From positions 53,751-117,750 of the forward strand of contig CALXDD010000005.1 in the NCBI GenBank assembly GCA_944386985.1: 64,000 bases of DNA, given 5' to 3'. Each line of letters starts with the position of its first letter. Within the stretch, counting starts at the first letter, position 1. This document shows, in pieces, positions 6,297 to 16,927 of this stretch. Made by a program: the position numbers and the translations under genes. Source of the stretch: an uncultured Oscillospiraceae bacterium (GTDB taxonomy: Bacteria; Bacillota; Clostridia; Oscillospirales; Oscillospiraceae). The notes under the pieces were generated by a model. It saw only the letters and a list, made by a program, of their open reading frames with translations, did no database searches and had not been told where the DNA came from.

Positions 6297-8723
6297 TTAC
6301 TTCTTATAGGGAACCTTCCAGATCCGGTCGCAGTAGTCGGCGATGGACCGGTCGGCGGCAAAAATACCGCTGCGGGCAATGTTGTGCAGGCTCATCTCAT
6401 TCCACTTCTTCCGGTCGGCGTAGGTGTCCACCATCCGGCGCTCCGCCTCGCAGTAGGAGGCGAAATCCGCCAGCAGCATATACTCGTCGGGAGTGGAGCC
6501 GTTGCCGAACAGCAGCCGCTCGTGGAGGTCCTCATACCGCACGCCGTCGCTGAAGCCGTTGTTCATCTGGTCCAGCACCCGGTGAATGGCGGGGTCCCGG
6601 CTGTACAGCCGGTAGGGGTTGTAGCCGTTGCGGCGCATCTCCTGGACCTCGTTGGCCTTCAGGCCGAAGAGGAACATGTTCTCATCGCCCAGCACCTCGT
6701 GCATCTCCACATTGGCGCCGTCCAAAGTGCCCACAGTGAGGGCGCCGTTCATCATGAACTTCATGTTGCCGGTACCGCTGGCCTCCTTGCCGGCGGTGGA
6801 GATTTGCTGGCTGACCTCACTGGCGGGCATCAGCTGCTCCGCCAGGGACACCCGGTAGTTCTCCAGAAACACCACCTGCAGCTTATCCTTGCAGATGGGA
6901 TCGTTGTTGATCTGGTTGGCCAGGGAGTTGATGAGGTGAATGATCCGCTTGGCCACAGCGTAGCCGGGGGCCGCCTTGGCGCCGAAGAGGAAGGTGTGGG
7001 GCCGCATCTCCATGTTGGGGTTATCCTGCAGCTGCTGATAGAGGTAGATGATGTGCATGGCGTTGAGCAGCTGACGCTTATACTCGTGGAGCCGCTTGAC
7101 CTGGATATCAAAAATGGAGTCGGGGTTCAAAATCACGCCCTGCTCCCGCTTGACATATTTTGCGAGAGTTTCCTTGTTGGCCCGCTTGATCTTCTCCAGC
7201 CGCTCCAGCACGGCGGCGTCGTTGGCATACTCATCCAGCTTCTCCAGGGTGCTGGGCTTGGTGAGGTAGTCCTTGCCGCCGGTGAGCTCGCAGATGAGGG
7301 CGTCCAGACCGGGGTTGATCTCACTGAGCCAGCGGCGGTGATCGATGCCGTTGGTGACGTTGGTGAACTTCTCCGGCTCCATCACATAGGCGCTGTGGAA
7401 CAGGTCGTCCTTGAGAATCTGGCTGTGGAGGGCGGACACGCCGTTGACCTTCATGCCGCCGGCGATGCAGAGGTTCGCCATGCGGACCTCGCCGTCCCAA
7501 ATGACGGCCATCTCCCGGACCTTGTTCTCATCGTGGTAGAAGTTCTCCACCTTCTCCTGCCAGCGGCGGGCGATCTCCATGAGGATCTGCCAGATCCGGG
7601 GCAGCAGGGACTCCACCAGGTTCTGAGGCCAGCGCTCCAGAGCCTCGGCCAGCACGGTGTGGTTGGTGTAGGCCACGGAGTGGACCGTGATGTCCCAGGC
7701 GACGTCCCAGTCAAGACCGGCGTCGTCAATCAGAATCCGCATCAGCTCGGGGATCACCAGGGCGGGATGGGTGTCGTTGATCTGGATGACATTCTTCTCA
7801 TGGAAGTTCGTCAGGGTGCCGTAGGTCTGGATATGCTTGCGGACAATGGACTGCACCGTGGCGGAGACAAAGAAGTACTGCTGCTTGAGGCGCAGGCTCT
7901 TGCCCTCGTAGTGGTTGTCCTCGGGGTAGAGCACCTTGGCGATGACCTCGGCCATAGCGGCCTCCTCGCTGGCCTGGAGGTAGTTGCCCCGGCGGAAGAG
8001 GTCCATGTCGATGGGCTTGGGGCTCTTGGCGTCCCACAGCCGCAGGGTATTGGTGTGAGTGGTGTCGTAGCCGGCGATCTCCATATCACAGGGCACTGCC
8101 AGCACACGGGTGTAGCCCTCGTTGACCACATGAAGGTGGCCGTCATCCCAGAACTCCCGGAGGGTTCCGCCAAAGTGGACCTCCTCCACCTCCTCGGGCT
8201 TGGGCACCAGCCAGGCGTCTCCCATGCCCTTCCAGTCGTCAGGCAGCTCCACCTGCTGGCCATCCACGATCTTCTGCTTGAAAATACCCAGTTCGTAGCA
8301 GATGGAGTAGCCGGTGGCGGGGATCTCCAGAGTGGAGAGGCTGTCGAGATAGCAGGCGGCGAGGCGGCCGAGGCCGCCGTTGCCGAGGCCGGCGTCGGGC
8401 TCCATCTCAAACACGTCCGCGCTCTTGAAGCCAAAATCGGCCAGAGCGCCCTTGATGGCGTCCAGCGCGTCTAAGTTGTAGGCGTTCTTCATCAGGCTCC
8501 GGCCCATGAGGAACTCCAGGGACATATAGTGGACCTGGCGCTTTTTCTCCTTCTTGGTGGCCTCCCGGGTATCGATGGCGCGGCTGGCCATCACATCCCG
8601 CAGCACCATGGCGCAGGCCTTCATCATATTGGCCTCGGTGGCCTCCTCCACTGTGCAGCCGAAGTTCAGGCGGAGTTTTTCACTGAGTGCCTTTTTCATA
8701 GAAGCTTTGGTGATTGTTTCCAT
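6297..8723 (-). CDS. glgP: Glycogen/maltodextrin phosphorylase
   Basis: The 808-aa length and sequence match GT35 phosphorylases, which release glucose 1-phosphate from alpha-1,4-glucans in the cytoplasm. Visible signatures are the N-terminal YMSLEFLMGRSL, the DAGLGNGGLGRLAACYLDS loop, NDTHPAL near the middle, and the pyridoxal-phosphate lysine motif EASGTGNMKFMMNGALT near the C-terminus. The ATG at 8723 follows AAAGAGGA. It is the last gene of the glycogen cluster. A terminator-like hairpin behind glgA (8836-8875) and a cre-like site (8808-8821) suggest it can also be regulated separately from the biosynthetic genes. Confidence 0.95.
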   Translation of the reverse strand: METITKASMKKALSEKLRLNFGCTVEEATEANMMKACAMVLRDVMASRAIDTREATKKEKKRQVHYMSLEFLMGRSLMKNAYNLDALDAIKGALADFGFKSADVFEMEPDAGLGNGGLGRLAACYLDSLSTLEIPATGYSICYELGIFKQKIVDGQQVELPDDWKGMGDAWLVPKPEEVEEVHFGGTLREFWDDGHLHVVNEGYTRVLAVPCDMEIAGYDTTHTNTLRLWDAKSPKPIDMDLFRRGNYLQASEEAAMAEVIAKVLYPEDNHYEGKSLRLKQQYFFVSATVQSIVRKHIQTYGTLTNFHEKNVIQINDTHPALVIPELMRILIDDAGLDWDVAWDITVHSVAYTNHTVLAEALERWPQNLVESLLPRIWQILMEIARRWQEKVENFYHDENKVREMAVIWDGEVRMANLCIAGGMKVNGVSALHSQILKDDLFHSAYVMEPEKFTNVTNGIDHRRWLSEINPGLDALICELTGGKDYLTKPSTLEKLDEYANDAAVLERLEKIKRANKETLAKYVKREQGVILNPDSIFDIQVKRLHEYKRQLLNAMHIIYLYQQLQDNPNMEMRPHTFLFGAKAAPGYAVAKRIIHLINSLANQINNDPICKDKLQVVFLENYRVSLAEQLMPASEVSQQISTAGKEASGTGNMKFMMNGALTVGTLDGANVEMHEVLGDENMFLFGLKANEVQEMRRNGYNPYRLYSRDPAIHRVLDQMNNGFSDGVRYEDLHERLLFGNGSTPDEYMLLADFASYCEAERRMVDTYADRKKWNEMSLHNIARSGIFAADRSIADYCDRIWKVPYKK

Positions 8724-8760
8724 TCAGGTATCCTCTTTTCCTGTTAGTCTCTTTGCGGAG

Positions 8761-8795
8761 TATATCAAAAGGTACGCTCCATACCCTTTGATATA
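8761..8795. promoter_or_regulatory. 14-bp inverted repeat upstream of glgP
   Basis: TATATCAAAAGGTA (8761-8774) and TACCCTTTGATATA (8782-8795) are inverted copies with one mismatch (a G-U pair in RNA) and a 7-nt loop. The repeat lies 40-70 bp upstream of the glgP start. It could be an operator or a leader hairpin. Confidence 0.4.
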
Positions 8796-8807
8796 CCACG
8801 CACGGCA

Positions 8808-8821
8808 TGAAAACGTTTCCG
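8808..8821 (-). promoter_or_regulatory. cre-like site upstream of glgP
   Basis: TGAAAACGTTTCCG matches the cre core TGNAANCGNTNNC and deviates at the last positions. It lies about 90 bp upstream of glgP. Weaker than the palindrome at 6091. Confidence 0.35.
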
Positions 8822-8835
8822 AATCCGGGAAAAAG

Positions 8836-8875
8836 CAGAGGGCATCCGCAGATGCCCCCATGCTCTGCCGACCCC
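8836..8875 (-). terminator. Terminator-like hairpin between glgA and glgP
   Basis: On the minus strand GGGCATC-TGCG-GATGCCC, reinforced by GCAGAG/CTCTGC, is followed by TTTTTC, about 115 nt after the glgA stop. It probably lowers or separates glgP transcription. A second strong stem without a T run lies at 8927-8956 (ACGGGGGGAT/ATCCCCCCGT). Confidence 0.5.
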
Positions 8876-8988
8876 CCGTCGGGAACCGCGCTTTGGAAAA
8901 AGCGGCGGAGGCGCCGCTCCCGGAGAACGGGGGGATATCTTAGGACATCCCCCCGTCTCCCCTTCTCCCGCAAGGCGCGGTCTCTGGA

Positions 8989-10422
8989 TCAGGAGCGAAT
9001 CATCTCATAGATACGGTTGTATTCCTGGGCGCTCTTGTCCCAGCTGAAGTCGCTGGTCATGCCCGTCAGCTGCAGCCGCTTGAAGGCATCCCGGTTGTTA
9101 TGGTAGAGATCCACCGCCTGGCGGATCACATAGGCCATATCGCCGGAGTTGTAGGCGGCAAAGGTAAAGCCGTTGCCTGCGCCGCACCAGGCCTCGTAGG
9201 GGTGAACAGTGTCCTTCAGGCCGCCGGTCTCCCGGACGATAGGCACAGTTCCGTAGCGCATGGCGATCATCTGGGCCAGTCCGCAGGGCTCGCTCTTGGA
9301 GGGCATCAGCAGCAGATCTGCGCCGGCGTAGATGGCCATAGCCAGATCCTCGTTGTAGCCGCGATACAAAGCCATCCGGCCGGGAAGCCATCCCAGCTTG
9401 CTCTCAAAGAACTGCTCATAGCTGTAATCGCCGCTGCCCAGCACCACAAACTGGCAGTGGAGGCTCATGATCTCATCAAATGCCTTGCACACCAGGTCCA
9501 GGCCCTTGTGGCTGACCAGGCGGCTGACGATGGCGATAATGGGCACATTGGGCTCCACATTGAGGCTCAGGCGCTTCTGGAGAGCCTCCTTGCAGCGGGC
9601 CTTGCCGTCCATGCGCTTGACGCTGTAGCGGCTCTCGATATGGGGATCGGTGGCCGGGTCGTAGCGCTGCATGTCGATGCCGTTCAGAACGCCGTGGAGC
9701 TTGTAGGCGTTGAGGTTCATAACGCCCTCCATGCCGTGGGCATAGAAGGGGTCCCGAAGCTCCTGGGCGTAAGTGGGGCTGACGGCGGTGATGGCGTCGC
9801 AGGTCATGAGAGCGCCCTTGAGAAGGTTCACATCGCCGGAGAAGGCCAGGGTGCCGTCCTTCATCCAGCCCGGCGCCAGACCGAACAGGTCCTCCAGCGT
9901 CTCGGGGCCGTAGCGGCCCTGGTACTCGATGTTGTGGATGGTGAACACGGTCTTGATTCCCCGGACCTCCGGCCAGCGGACGCACTCGTCCTTCAGATAG
10001 ATAGGCACCAGGGCGGTCTGCCAGTCGTTGCAGTGAATAATCTCAGGCATCCAGGCCATGCCGGGCATCAGAGACACCACGGCGCGGGAGAAAAAGCCGA
10101 AGCGCTCGCCGTCGTCGTAGTGGCCGTAGAGGCCCTCTCTTTTGAAGTAGTGCTCGTTGTCGATAAAATACCAGATCACGCCGTCCCGGTCCAGGCGGAA
10201 CAGCCCCGCGTAAACGCGGCGCCACCCCAGAGGCACGTCAATGTGGCAGACAAAGCTCATCTGGCTTTTCCAGTTGTCCGCCACCTTCTGGTACAAAGGC
10301 AGCACCACCGCCACCTCGTTGCCGGCCTTGGCCAGCGCCTGGGGAAGGCTCCCGGCCACGTCGGCCAAACCGCCGGTCTTGCAGAAGGGTACCGCTTCAG
10401 AAGCCGCAAACAGAATTCTCAT
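8989..10422 (-). CDS. glgA: Glycogen synthase (ADP-glucose type)
   Basis: The product (477 aa) begins MRILFAASEAVPFCKTGGLADV, the KTGGL ADP-glucose-binding motif of GT5 synthases. It also contains PEIIHCNDWQTALVP, the HNIEYQG motif and the C-terminal MPSKSEPCGLAQMIAMRYGT with the catalytic-loop Glu. It elongates alpha-1,4-glucan from ADP-glucose. The ATG at 10422 is chosen because AGAAGGAGG lies upstream; 23 additional in-frame upstream codons are Arg/Ala-rich and unlike the family. It lies downstream of glgD across a 203-nt spacer containing a strong hairpin. Confidence 0.95.
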   Translation of the reverse strand: MRILFAASEAVPFCKTGGLADVAGSLPQALAKAGNEVAVVLPLYQKVADNWKSQMSFVCHIDVPLGWRRVYAGLFRLDRDGVIWYFIDNEHYFKREGLYGHYDDGERFGFFSRAVVSLMPGMAWMPEIIHCNDWQTALVPIYLKDECVRWPEVRGIKTVFTIHNIEYQGRYGPETLEDLFGLAPGWMKDGTLAFSGDVNLLKGALMTCDAITAVSPTYAQELRDPFYAHGMEGVMNLNAYKLHGVLNGIDMQRYDPATDPHIESRYSVKRMDGKARCKEALQKRLSLNVEPNVPIIAIVSRLVSHKGLDLVCKAFDEIMSLHCQFVVLGSGDYSYEQFFESKLGWLPGRMALYRGYNEDLAMAIYAGADLLLMPSKSEPCGLAQMIAMRYGTVPIVRETGGLKDTVHPYEAWCGAGNGFTFAAYNSGDMAYVIRQAVDLYHNNRDAFKRLQLTGMTSDFSWDKSAQEYNRIYEMIRS

Positions 10423-10584
10423 AGATTGCCTCCTTCTCTCGCGGGCCGCAGCCCGCGCGGCAGAGGGGATGGAAGTTTCCTTCTTTTCCACGCTCTACCA
10501 TCATATCCGTTTGAAAAGGGAATCTCAATGCGGAATTTGGACAGAATTTCTCGTCGAATCCCAATTTTCTTTGTTCATACTACC

Positions 10585-10615
10585 CCCGGACCTGCCTAAA
10601 AAAGACAGGTCCGGG
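10585..10615 (-). other. Strong hairpin between glgD and glgA
   Basis: CCCGGACCTG (10585-10594) pairs perfectly with CAGGTCCGGG (10606-10615). On the minus strand the T runs lie before the stem and in the loop, not after it, so it is not a standard terminator. It may stabilise the upstream glgBCD mRNA end. Confidence 0.5.
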
Positions 10616-10625
10616 AAAAAACAGG

Positions 10626-11737
10626 TTAAATTTCGGCATTTTTTGCCAGGGCCATGGGGTATTTGGGGCTGGCCACCAGGGTGCAGCCGTCGGTGATACG
10701 GACGTTCTTGTCGGCAATGACGGCGTCCAGCTCCGCGTCCTCGCCCACGGTCACATTCTGCATCAGAATGCAGTTTTTCACCACAGCGCCCTTGGCCACG
10801 GAAACGCCCCGGAAGAGGATAGAATTCTCCACCGTGCCCTCGATGGTGCAGCCGTCGGCCACCAGAGAATTGATGCAGCCGCCGTCGGGGTCCAGATAGG
10901 TGGAAGCCACATTCAGCTCCTTGGTGTAGATGGGCCGCTCTCTGGGGAAGAGATTTTTGCGGATCTCCGGGTCCAGCATCTCCATGCTGCGGCCGTAGTA
11001 GTCCGCCAGGGTCCGGATCTGGGCGGCGTAGCCGTCCCAGACGAAGGCGTTCAGCTTCAGCTGGTCGGCCATGCCCTGGAGCACGGCGCTGCGGAAGCTG
11101 TAATGGCCGGTACGCTTGCACTCCGCCACCAGCTTCATGAGCAGCTCCTTGGACAAAATGAAGAGGTTCAGGCCCTGGAGCCCCTCCGGCTCCTTCACAT
11201 CAAAGACAGTGGAGGTGATACGGCCCTCGCCGTCCACCTGGAAGTAGGTGGCGCTCTCGTCAGGCTCTCCCAGGGTCCGGGTGCACACGGCGGTGATGTC
11301 GGCGCCGGACTTCAGATGGGCCTCATAGACCTCCTGAAGGGGAATGTTGATAACCGTGTCGCTGTCGGCCAGCACCACATGGTCCTGGCGGATCTTCTCC
11401 AGATAGCTCTCCACACCGGCCAGGGCCTCCATCTTGCCCCGGAAGGCGCTGTCGTCCCGGTGCTGGGTCACGGCGAAGGGGGGCAGCAGGCGCAGGCCCC
11501 CGTGCTTGCGGCTGAGATCCCAGTCCTTGCCGGAGCCCACATGGTCCAGAAGGCTCTGGTAGTTGCCCTGGAGCACCACGCCCACGTCGTCAATGCCGGC
11601 GTTGACCATGTTGCTGAGGGCGAAATCAATGAGACGGTAGCGGCCGCCGAAGGGGACGGACGCCGGAGAACGGCGCTCGGTCAGTTCCCGCAGGCCGAGA
11701 TGCTTGCCGTACGCAAAAATCAGTCCATGTAAGCCCT

Positions 11738-11741
<4 letters not shown>
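10626..11741 (-). CDS. glgD: Glucose-1-phosphate adenylyltransferase, GlgD subunit
   Basis: GlgD is the second subunit of the Firmicutes ADP-glucose pyrophosphorylase. It resembles GlgC ([23 protein letters not shown], then DWDL) but lacks the LAGGxGxRL nucleotide loop, reading [13 protein letters not shown] instead, so it is probably a modulatory or weak catalytic subunit. The C-terminal half is a left-handed beta-helix with hexapeptide-like repeats. Its ATG overlaps the glgC stop (ATGA), which supports stoichiometric co-translation of a heteromer. Confidence 0.92.
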
Positions 11742-12942
<1,201 letters not shown>

Positions 12943-12946
<4 letters not shown>

Positions 12947-15054
12947 TTGCTCGCGCCTCTCTTCTTTGTTGTTTTCTCTGCCTGGGTCTCGGGATTTGCT
13001 GGGGCAGCAGCGGTTTGATCCGCCGCGTTTTTCTGCTTCACGGGGGCTTTTTTGCTTCCGGTCTTGGCGGCTCCATCGGTCTTGGCCTTGCGGACGGCGG
13101 CCTTTGGCGCAGTCTTCTTGCCCTCCTCCCCGGTCTTTGCCGCCTTCTTTCTGGGCTTGGGACGCATTTTGCCCTCGCCTACCATGAACACCGCGCCGAG
13201 GGGCGGGATGCGGATGGCCACAGAGCTCTCCTTGTCGTGGGACTCCACCCACTCCACCTGGGCGGGCGTATTGTTGAGCACGCCGCTGCCGCCGTAGGCG
13301 GGATCGTCGGTGTTGAACACCTCCCGCCACTCCTTCACCGGCGGGCAGCCGAAGCGGTAGCCCTCGTAGGCGTTGGGAGAGAAGTTGATGGCGCAGAGGA
13401 GATTCGTCCCCTTCTTGTCACGGCGAAGGAACACCACCACATTGTCGCTGTTGTCATCGCTGACCAGCCACTCAAAGCCCTCCCAGTCGAAGTCGATCTC
13501 CCACAGGGCGGGGGTGTCCAAATAGAACTTGTTGATGGCCTTGAAGAAGTCGTGGAGCTGGTGGTTCTCCTTGTTTTCCAGCAGCTTCCAGTTCAGCTCC
13601 TTGTAGAAGGCCCACTCCTCCTCGGTGCCCAGCTCCACACCCATAAAGCTCAGCTTCTTGCCCGGGTGGGCCAGGGTGTAGGCGTAAAAGCCCCGGACGC
13701 CGGCAAACTTCTGCCAGCGGTCGCCGGGCATCTTGCCGAACACGGAGCCCTTCATGTGGACCACCTCGTCGTGGCTGAGGGGCAGCACATAGTTCTCCGA
13801 GAAGGCGTACATCATAGAGAAGGTGATGTCCTTGTGGTGGAACTGACGGAACCAGGGGTCCATCTTCAGATAGTGGCACATATCGTTCATCCAGCCCATG
13901 TTCCACTTGAGATTGAAGCCAAGGCCGCCCATCTCCTCAGGCTTGGTGACCATGGGCCAGGCCGTGGACTCCTCGGCCACCATCAGCACGTTGGGATTCA
14001 CGGCGAAGGCGGTCTTGTTGAGCGCCCGGAGGAAGTCAATGGCCTCCAGGTGCTCATGGCCGCCGTAGATGTTGGGGGTCCACTCCCCCTGCTGCCGGGA
14101 ATAGTCGAGATACAGCATGGAGGCCACGGCGTCCACGCGGATGCCGTCGATGTGGTACTCTCTCAGCCAGAATGCGGCGGAGGAGAGGAGGAAGCTGCGG
14201 ACCTCGGGCCGGGCATAGTCGAAGACCCGGGTACCCCAGCCCTTGTGCTCCTGGCGCTTGGGATCGGCATACTCGTAGCAGCAGGTGCCGTCAAACTCGT
14301 AGAGGCCGTGCTCGTCCTTGCAGAAGTGGGCGGGCACCCAATCCAGGATCACGCCGATGCCGCTCTGGTGCATCTTGTCCACGAAGTACATGAAATCGTG
14401 GGGCACACCGAAGCGGGATGTGGGGGCGTAGTACCCGGTGCACTGATAGCCCCAGGAGGCATCCAGAGGATGCTCCGTAACGGGCAGCAGCTCGATATAG
14501 TTGAAGCCCATGTCCTTGACATAGGCGCTGAGCTGATCGGCCAGGTCCCGGTAGTCGATGAAATCGCCGTTCTCCCGCTGCCGCCAGGAACCCAGGTGGA
14601 CCTCATAGATATTCATGGGGGAGCCGTAGACCTGGTGCTCCCCGCGGCTCTGGACCCAGGCGCCGTCGCCCCACTCGTAGCCGGAGATGTCGTAGATCTT
14701 GCTGCAGGTACCGGGCCGGGTCTCGCAGTGGAAGGCATAGGGATCCGCCTTCATTCTCAGCTTCCCGTCGGGCCCCTCCACGGCAAATTTATAGGTGTCG
14801 TAGCGCTTGAGACCGGGGATAAACGCTTCCCAGATGCCCTGGGTGATCTTCTCCATGGGACTGCCTTCCCGATCCCAGCTGTTGAAATCACCCACCACAG
14901 AAACAGCGGCGGCATTGGGAGCCCACACGCGGAACACATAGCCCTCCTCCCCGTCCCTCTGCGCGGGATGAGCGCCCATGTATGTATAGGCAGTTGTGGT
15001 CGTTCCCTCATGGAAAAAGTAGTTGCTTACCTGATCTGCTTTTGTGTGATCCAT
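12943..15054 (-). CDS. glgB: 1,4-alpha-glucan branching enzyme with a basic histone-like tail
   Basis: Residues 30-115 form the CBM48 beta-domain ([21 protein letters not shown]). The GH13 barrel follows, with the nucleophile motif [11 protein letters not shown] (Asp308), the general-acid region VAEEST (Glu361/362) and LSHDEVVH. It introduces alpha-1,6 branches in glycogen. The conserved enzyme ends at about residue 628. Residues 629-703 are an extra Lys/Ala/Pro/Thr-rich tail ([21 protein letters not shown]) resembling histone H1 or AlgP tails and not part of known branching enzymes. First gene of the operon, with a strong promoter at 15114-15142. Confidence 0.93.
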
Positions 15055-15076
15055 AGAAATATGCCCTCCAACTATC

Positions 15077-15088
15077 CTGTTTACAGGA
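15077..15088 (-). other. Short leader hairpin upstream of glgB
   Basis: CCTGTTTACAGG is a compact stem-loop in the 5' leader, about 25 nt before the glgB start codon and upstream of its ribosome-binding site. Confidence 0.3.
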
Positions 15089-15113
15089 AGATACTATTAT
15101 TCAATATAATGAA

Positions 15114-15142
15114 ATTATACTATCGTCCCGGGAAACCGTCAA
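15114..15142 (-). promoter_or_regulatory. SigmaA promoter of the glycogen operon
   Basis: TTGACG (15142-15137), a 17-bp spacer and TATAAT (15119-15114) give a near-consensus promoter about 60 bp upstream of glgB. Confidence 0.8.
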
Positions 15143-15151
15143 GGAAAAGGG

Positions 15152-15161
15152 TTCGACAAAA
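15152..15161 (-). promoter_or_regulatory. Spo0A box (0A box) upstream of the glycogen promoter
   Basis: The minus strand reads TTTTGTCGAA, containing the full TGTCGAA core of the Spo0A binding site. It lies 10 bp upstream of the -35, roughly -45 to -55 from the expected transcription start, a typical activator position. Granulose formation is known to depend on Spo0A in several Clostridium species. Confidence 0.5.
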
Positions 15162-15381
15162 TCGATGGCATTTTTACAGAAAAAAACACCAACAAATCAG
15201 CGGATTACCCAAAGGAAACTTTTGCACTTTGCACAATTTTCGTTTGTTTTGCTAAACACCTCCCGGATTTTTTCTCCGGTTTTGTTCTTATATTTTGATA
15301 AAAGTCGATGGTTTTTGGGGATGAAAATCTATGAATAATTCTCATTTTTCTTCTAATTTTCCATCAATCGCCCCGCATTTT

Positions 15382-15422
15382 TGAAAAATTTCTTCGATCC
15401 CGCTTCCCGAAGAAATTTTTCA
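15382..15422. repeat. 15-bp perfect inverted repeat in AT-rich spacer
   Basis: TGAAAAATTTCTTCG (15382-15396) is mirrored by CGAAGAAATTTTTCA (15408-15422) around an 11-nt loop. It lies in the 430-bp AT-rich spacer (15162-15593) between the divergent glgB and MBL genes, where I find no gene. It is not followed by a T run on either strand. Confidence 0.5.
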
Positions 15423-15492
15423 CGGATTGCCGACATTTTGTTGATATTTTTTGCATTTCAGCTTCCCTATGCCCCAATGCCGCCAAGTCCGG

Positions 15493-15522
15493 TTGTCAGG
15501 GTCTGTGGATCTGTGTTAAAAT
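15493..15522 (+). promoter_or_regulatory. Candidate promoter of the MBL-fold gene
   Basis: TTGTCA (15493-15498) and TAAAAT (15517-15522) are 18 bp apart, about 70 bp upstream of the ATG at 15594. Confidence 0.45.
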
Positions 15523-15593
15523 ACCATCAGACCTTCCAGAGCACTGTCTGCACATTCTGAATTTTTTATATCTATTTGAAAAGGAGGACGACC

Positions 15594-16220
15594 ATGACCA
15601 TCACCTATCTGGGCCACTCCTGCTTCCGGCTGGAGCAGGATGGGTTTTCGCTGCTGATCGACCCCTACTGCCAGGTTCCCGGCTTTCCGGACATCGCCGG
15701 GGAGGCGGACGCCGTCTATTGCAGCCATCAGCACTATGACCACAACTTCACCCAGCAGCTGCGTTTGACCGGGCGGCAGGAGAGCCCCTTTTCCGTCCGC
15801 ACAGTAGACGTGTTCCATGACGACAAGGGCGGCGCCCTGCGGGGCCCCAACCGCATTCATATCTTCACCGCCGGCGGCGTCACCGCGGCCCATTTAGGGG
15901 ATCTGGGCCACCAGCTCACAGCGGAGCAGGCGGCTGCCATCGGCCCGCTGGATGCGCTCCTCATTCCCATCGGCGGCACCTATACCGTAGATCCCGCCGG
16001 GGCGGAGGCGGTGGCGGAGCTGCTGAAGCCCCGGGTGGTGGTGCCCATGCACTACCGCATCGGGGAGATCGGCCTTCCTGTTCTCTGCCAGGTGGAGGAT
16101 TTTCTGGCCCTCCGGCACGCCGGGGAGATCCGGCGGTATGACCGGGAGGGGATCTCCTCCCTGTCCCTGACGGCAGACACTCCCGCCCAGACGGCGGTAC
16201 TGGCTATCTCCAAGGCGTAA
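15594..16220 (+). CDS. MBL-fold metallohydrolase (UlaG/YtkL-like)
   Basis: The protein (208 aa) begins MTITYLGHSCFRLEQDGFSLLIDPY, typical of the short UlaG-like branch of metallo-beta-lactamase-fold hydrolases. The metal motif reads SHQHYDHN, where the first position of the usual HxHxDH is shifted to HQHYDH. A C-terminal VVPMHYRIGE histidine and an Asp-containing loop complete the two-metal site. The substrate cannot be told from sequence. The ATG at 15594 follows AAGGAGG; the upstream TTG frame start lacks a ribosome-binding site. Confidence 0.82.
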   Translation: MTITYLGHSCFRLEQDGFSLLIDPYCQVPGFPDIAGEADAVYCSHQHYDHNFTQQLRLTGRQESPFSVRTVDVFHDDKGGALRGPNRIHIFTAGGVTAAHLGDLGHQLTAEQAAAIGPLDALLIPIGGTYTVDPAGAEAVAELLKPRVVVPMHYRIGEIGLPVLCQVEDFLALRHAGEIRRYDREGISSLSLTADTPAQTAVLAISKA

Positions 16221-16294
16221 AAAATTTTTTCTTTATGTATAGGACATTCTCCTTCCGGTATATACTTCATCATCACCGCATCGGAGGGATTTTC

Positions 16295-16831
16295 ATGTCC
16301 AACAAGCTGCGCCGGTGGGAGCTGGCCTCCTTTCTCTTTGCCGCTGCTGCCGGGCCACTTCTGCATTTTACCTATCAATGGAGCGGCGAGAACGCCATTG
16401 TAGCCTCCTTCTCCGCCGTCAACGAATCCACCTGGGAGCACATGAAGCTGCTGTTTGTCCCCATGTTTTTGTTCAGTCTGGCGGAGATGGCGGTACTCAC
16501 AGAGCAGTACCGGAACTTTTTAGCGGCGAAGGCCGCCTCCATTCTTCTGGGTCTGGCGCTGATTCCCACACTGTACTATACCTACACCGGCGTATGGGGG
16601 CGGAGTCTCATGGTGCTGGATGTGGCGGTCTTTTACATCGCCTTAGCGGCGGCCCACCTGGTGGGTCTGCGGCTTTTGCGGAAGGGGCGGCTCACCGGCG
16701 GAGCGCTGCAGATCGCCGCTCTGCTGGGGCTTTGGGCTCTGGCCTTCCTTTTCGTGTGGTTCACCTACCGTCCGCCCCACATCGCGCTGTTCCTTGACCC
16801 CGCCGCCGGCATCTACGGGCTGGGGGGATGA
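16295..16831 (+). CDS. Small integral membrane protein (DUF6512-like)
   Basis: The 178-aa protein starts MSNKLRRWELASF after TCGGAGGG and has about five hydrophobic helices. The stretch LHFTYQWSGENAIVASFSAVNESTWEHMKL near residues 25-55 matches what I remember of the DUF6512 family (HFxYxWSxxNxxVxxFSAVNESTWEHLK). No catalytic motif. It follows the MBL gene by 74 nt and may be co-transcribed. Confidence 0.65.
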   Translation: MSNKLRRWELASFLFAAAAGPLLHFTYQWSGENAIVASFSAVNESTWEHMKLLFVPMFLFSLAEMAVLTEQYRNFLAAKAASILLGLALIPTLYYTYTGVWGRSLMVLDVAVFYIALAAAHLVGLRLLRKGRLTGGALQIAALLGLWALAFLFVWFTYRPPHIALFLDPAAGIYGLGG

Positions 16832-16927
16832 TGCATCCTCCCAGCCGCCGTGCAAAAGTGTGGACAGCGCCCACTGCTTTCCCCATGAGTACGCTGTAGG
16901 AATCCCGAAACCATAATAAAAGACCGA

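Noticed and set aside
6222-8474. Long open frame on the plus strand through glgP (750 codons)
   Set aside because: Antisense shadow of a clear GlgP; Val/Leu/His-rich translation typical of reverse-complement GC-rich coding DNA, no ribosome-binding site.
9100-10599. Plus-strand frame opposite glgA (499 codons)
   Set aside because: Antisense shadow of glgA.
13015-15255. Long plus-strand frame opposite glgB (746 codons)
   Set aside because: Antisense shadow of glgB with the same composition bias and no independent signals.
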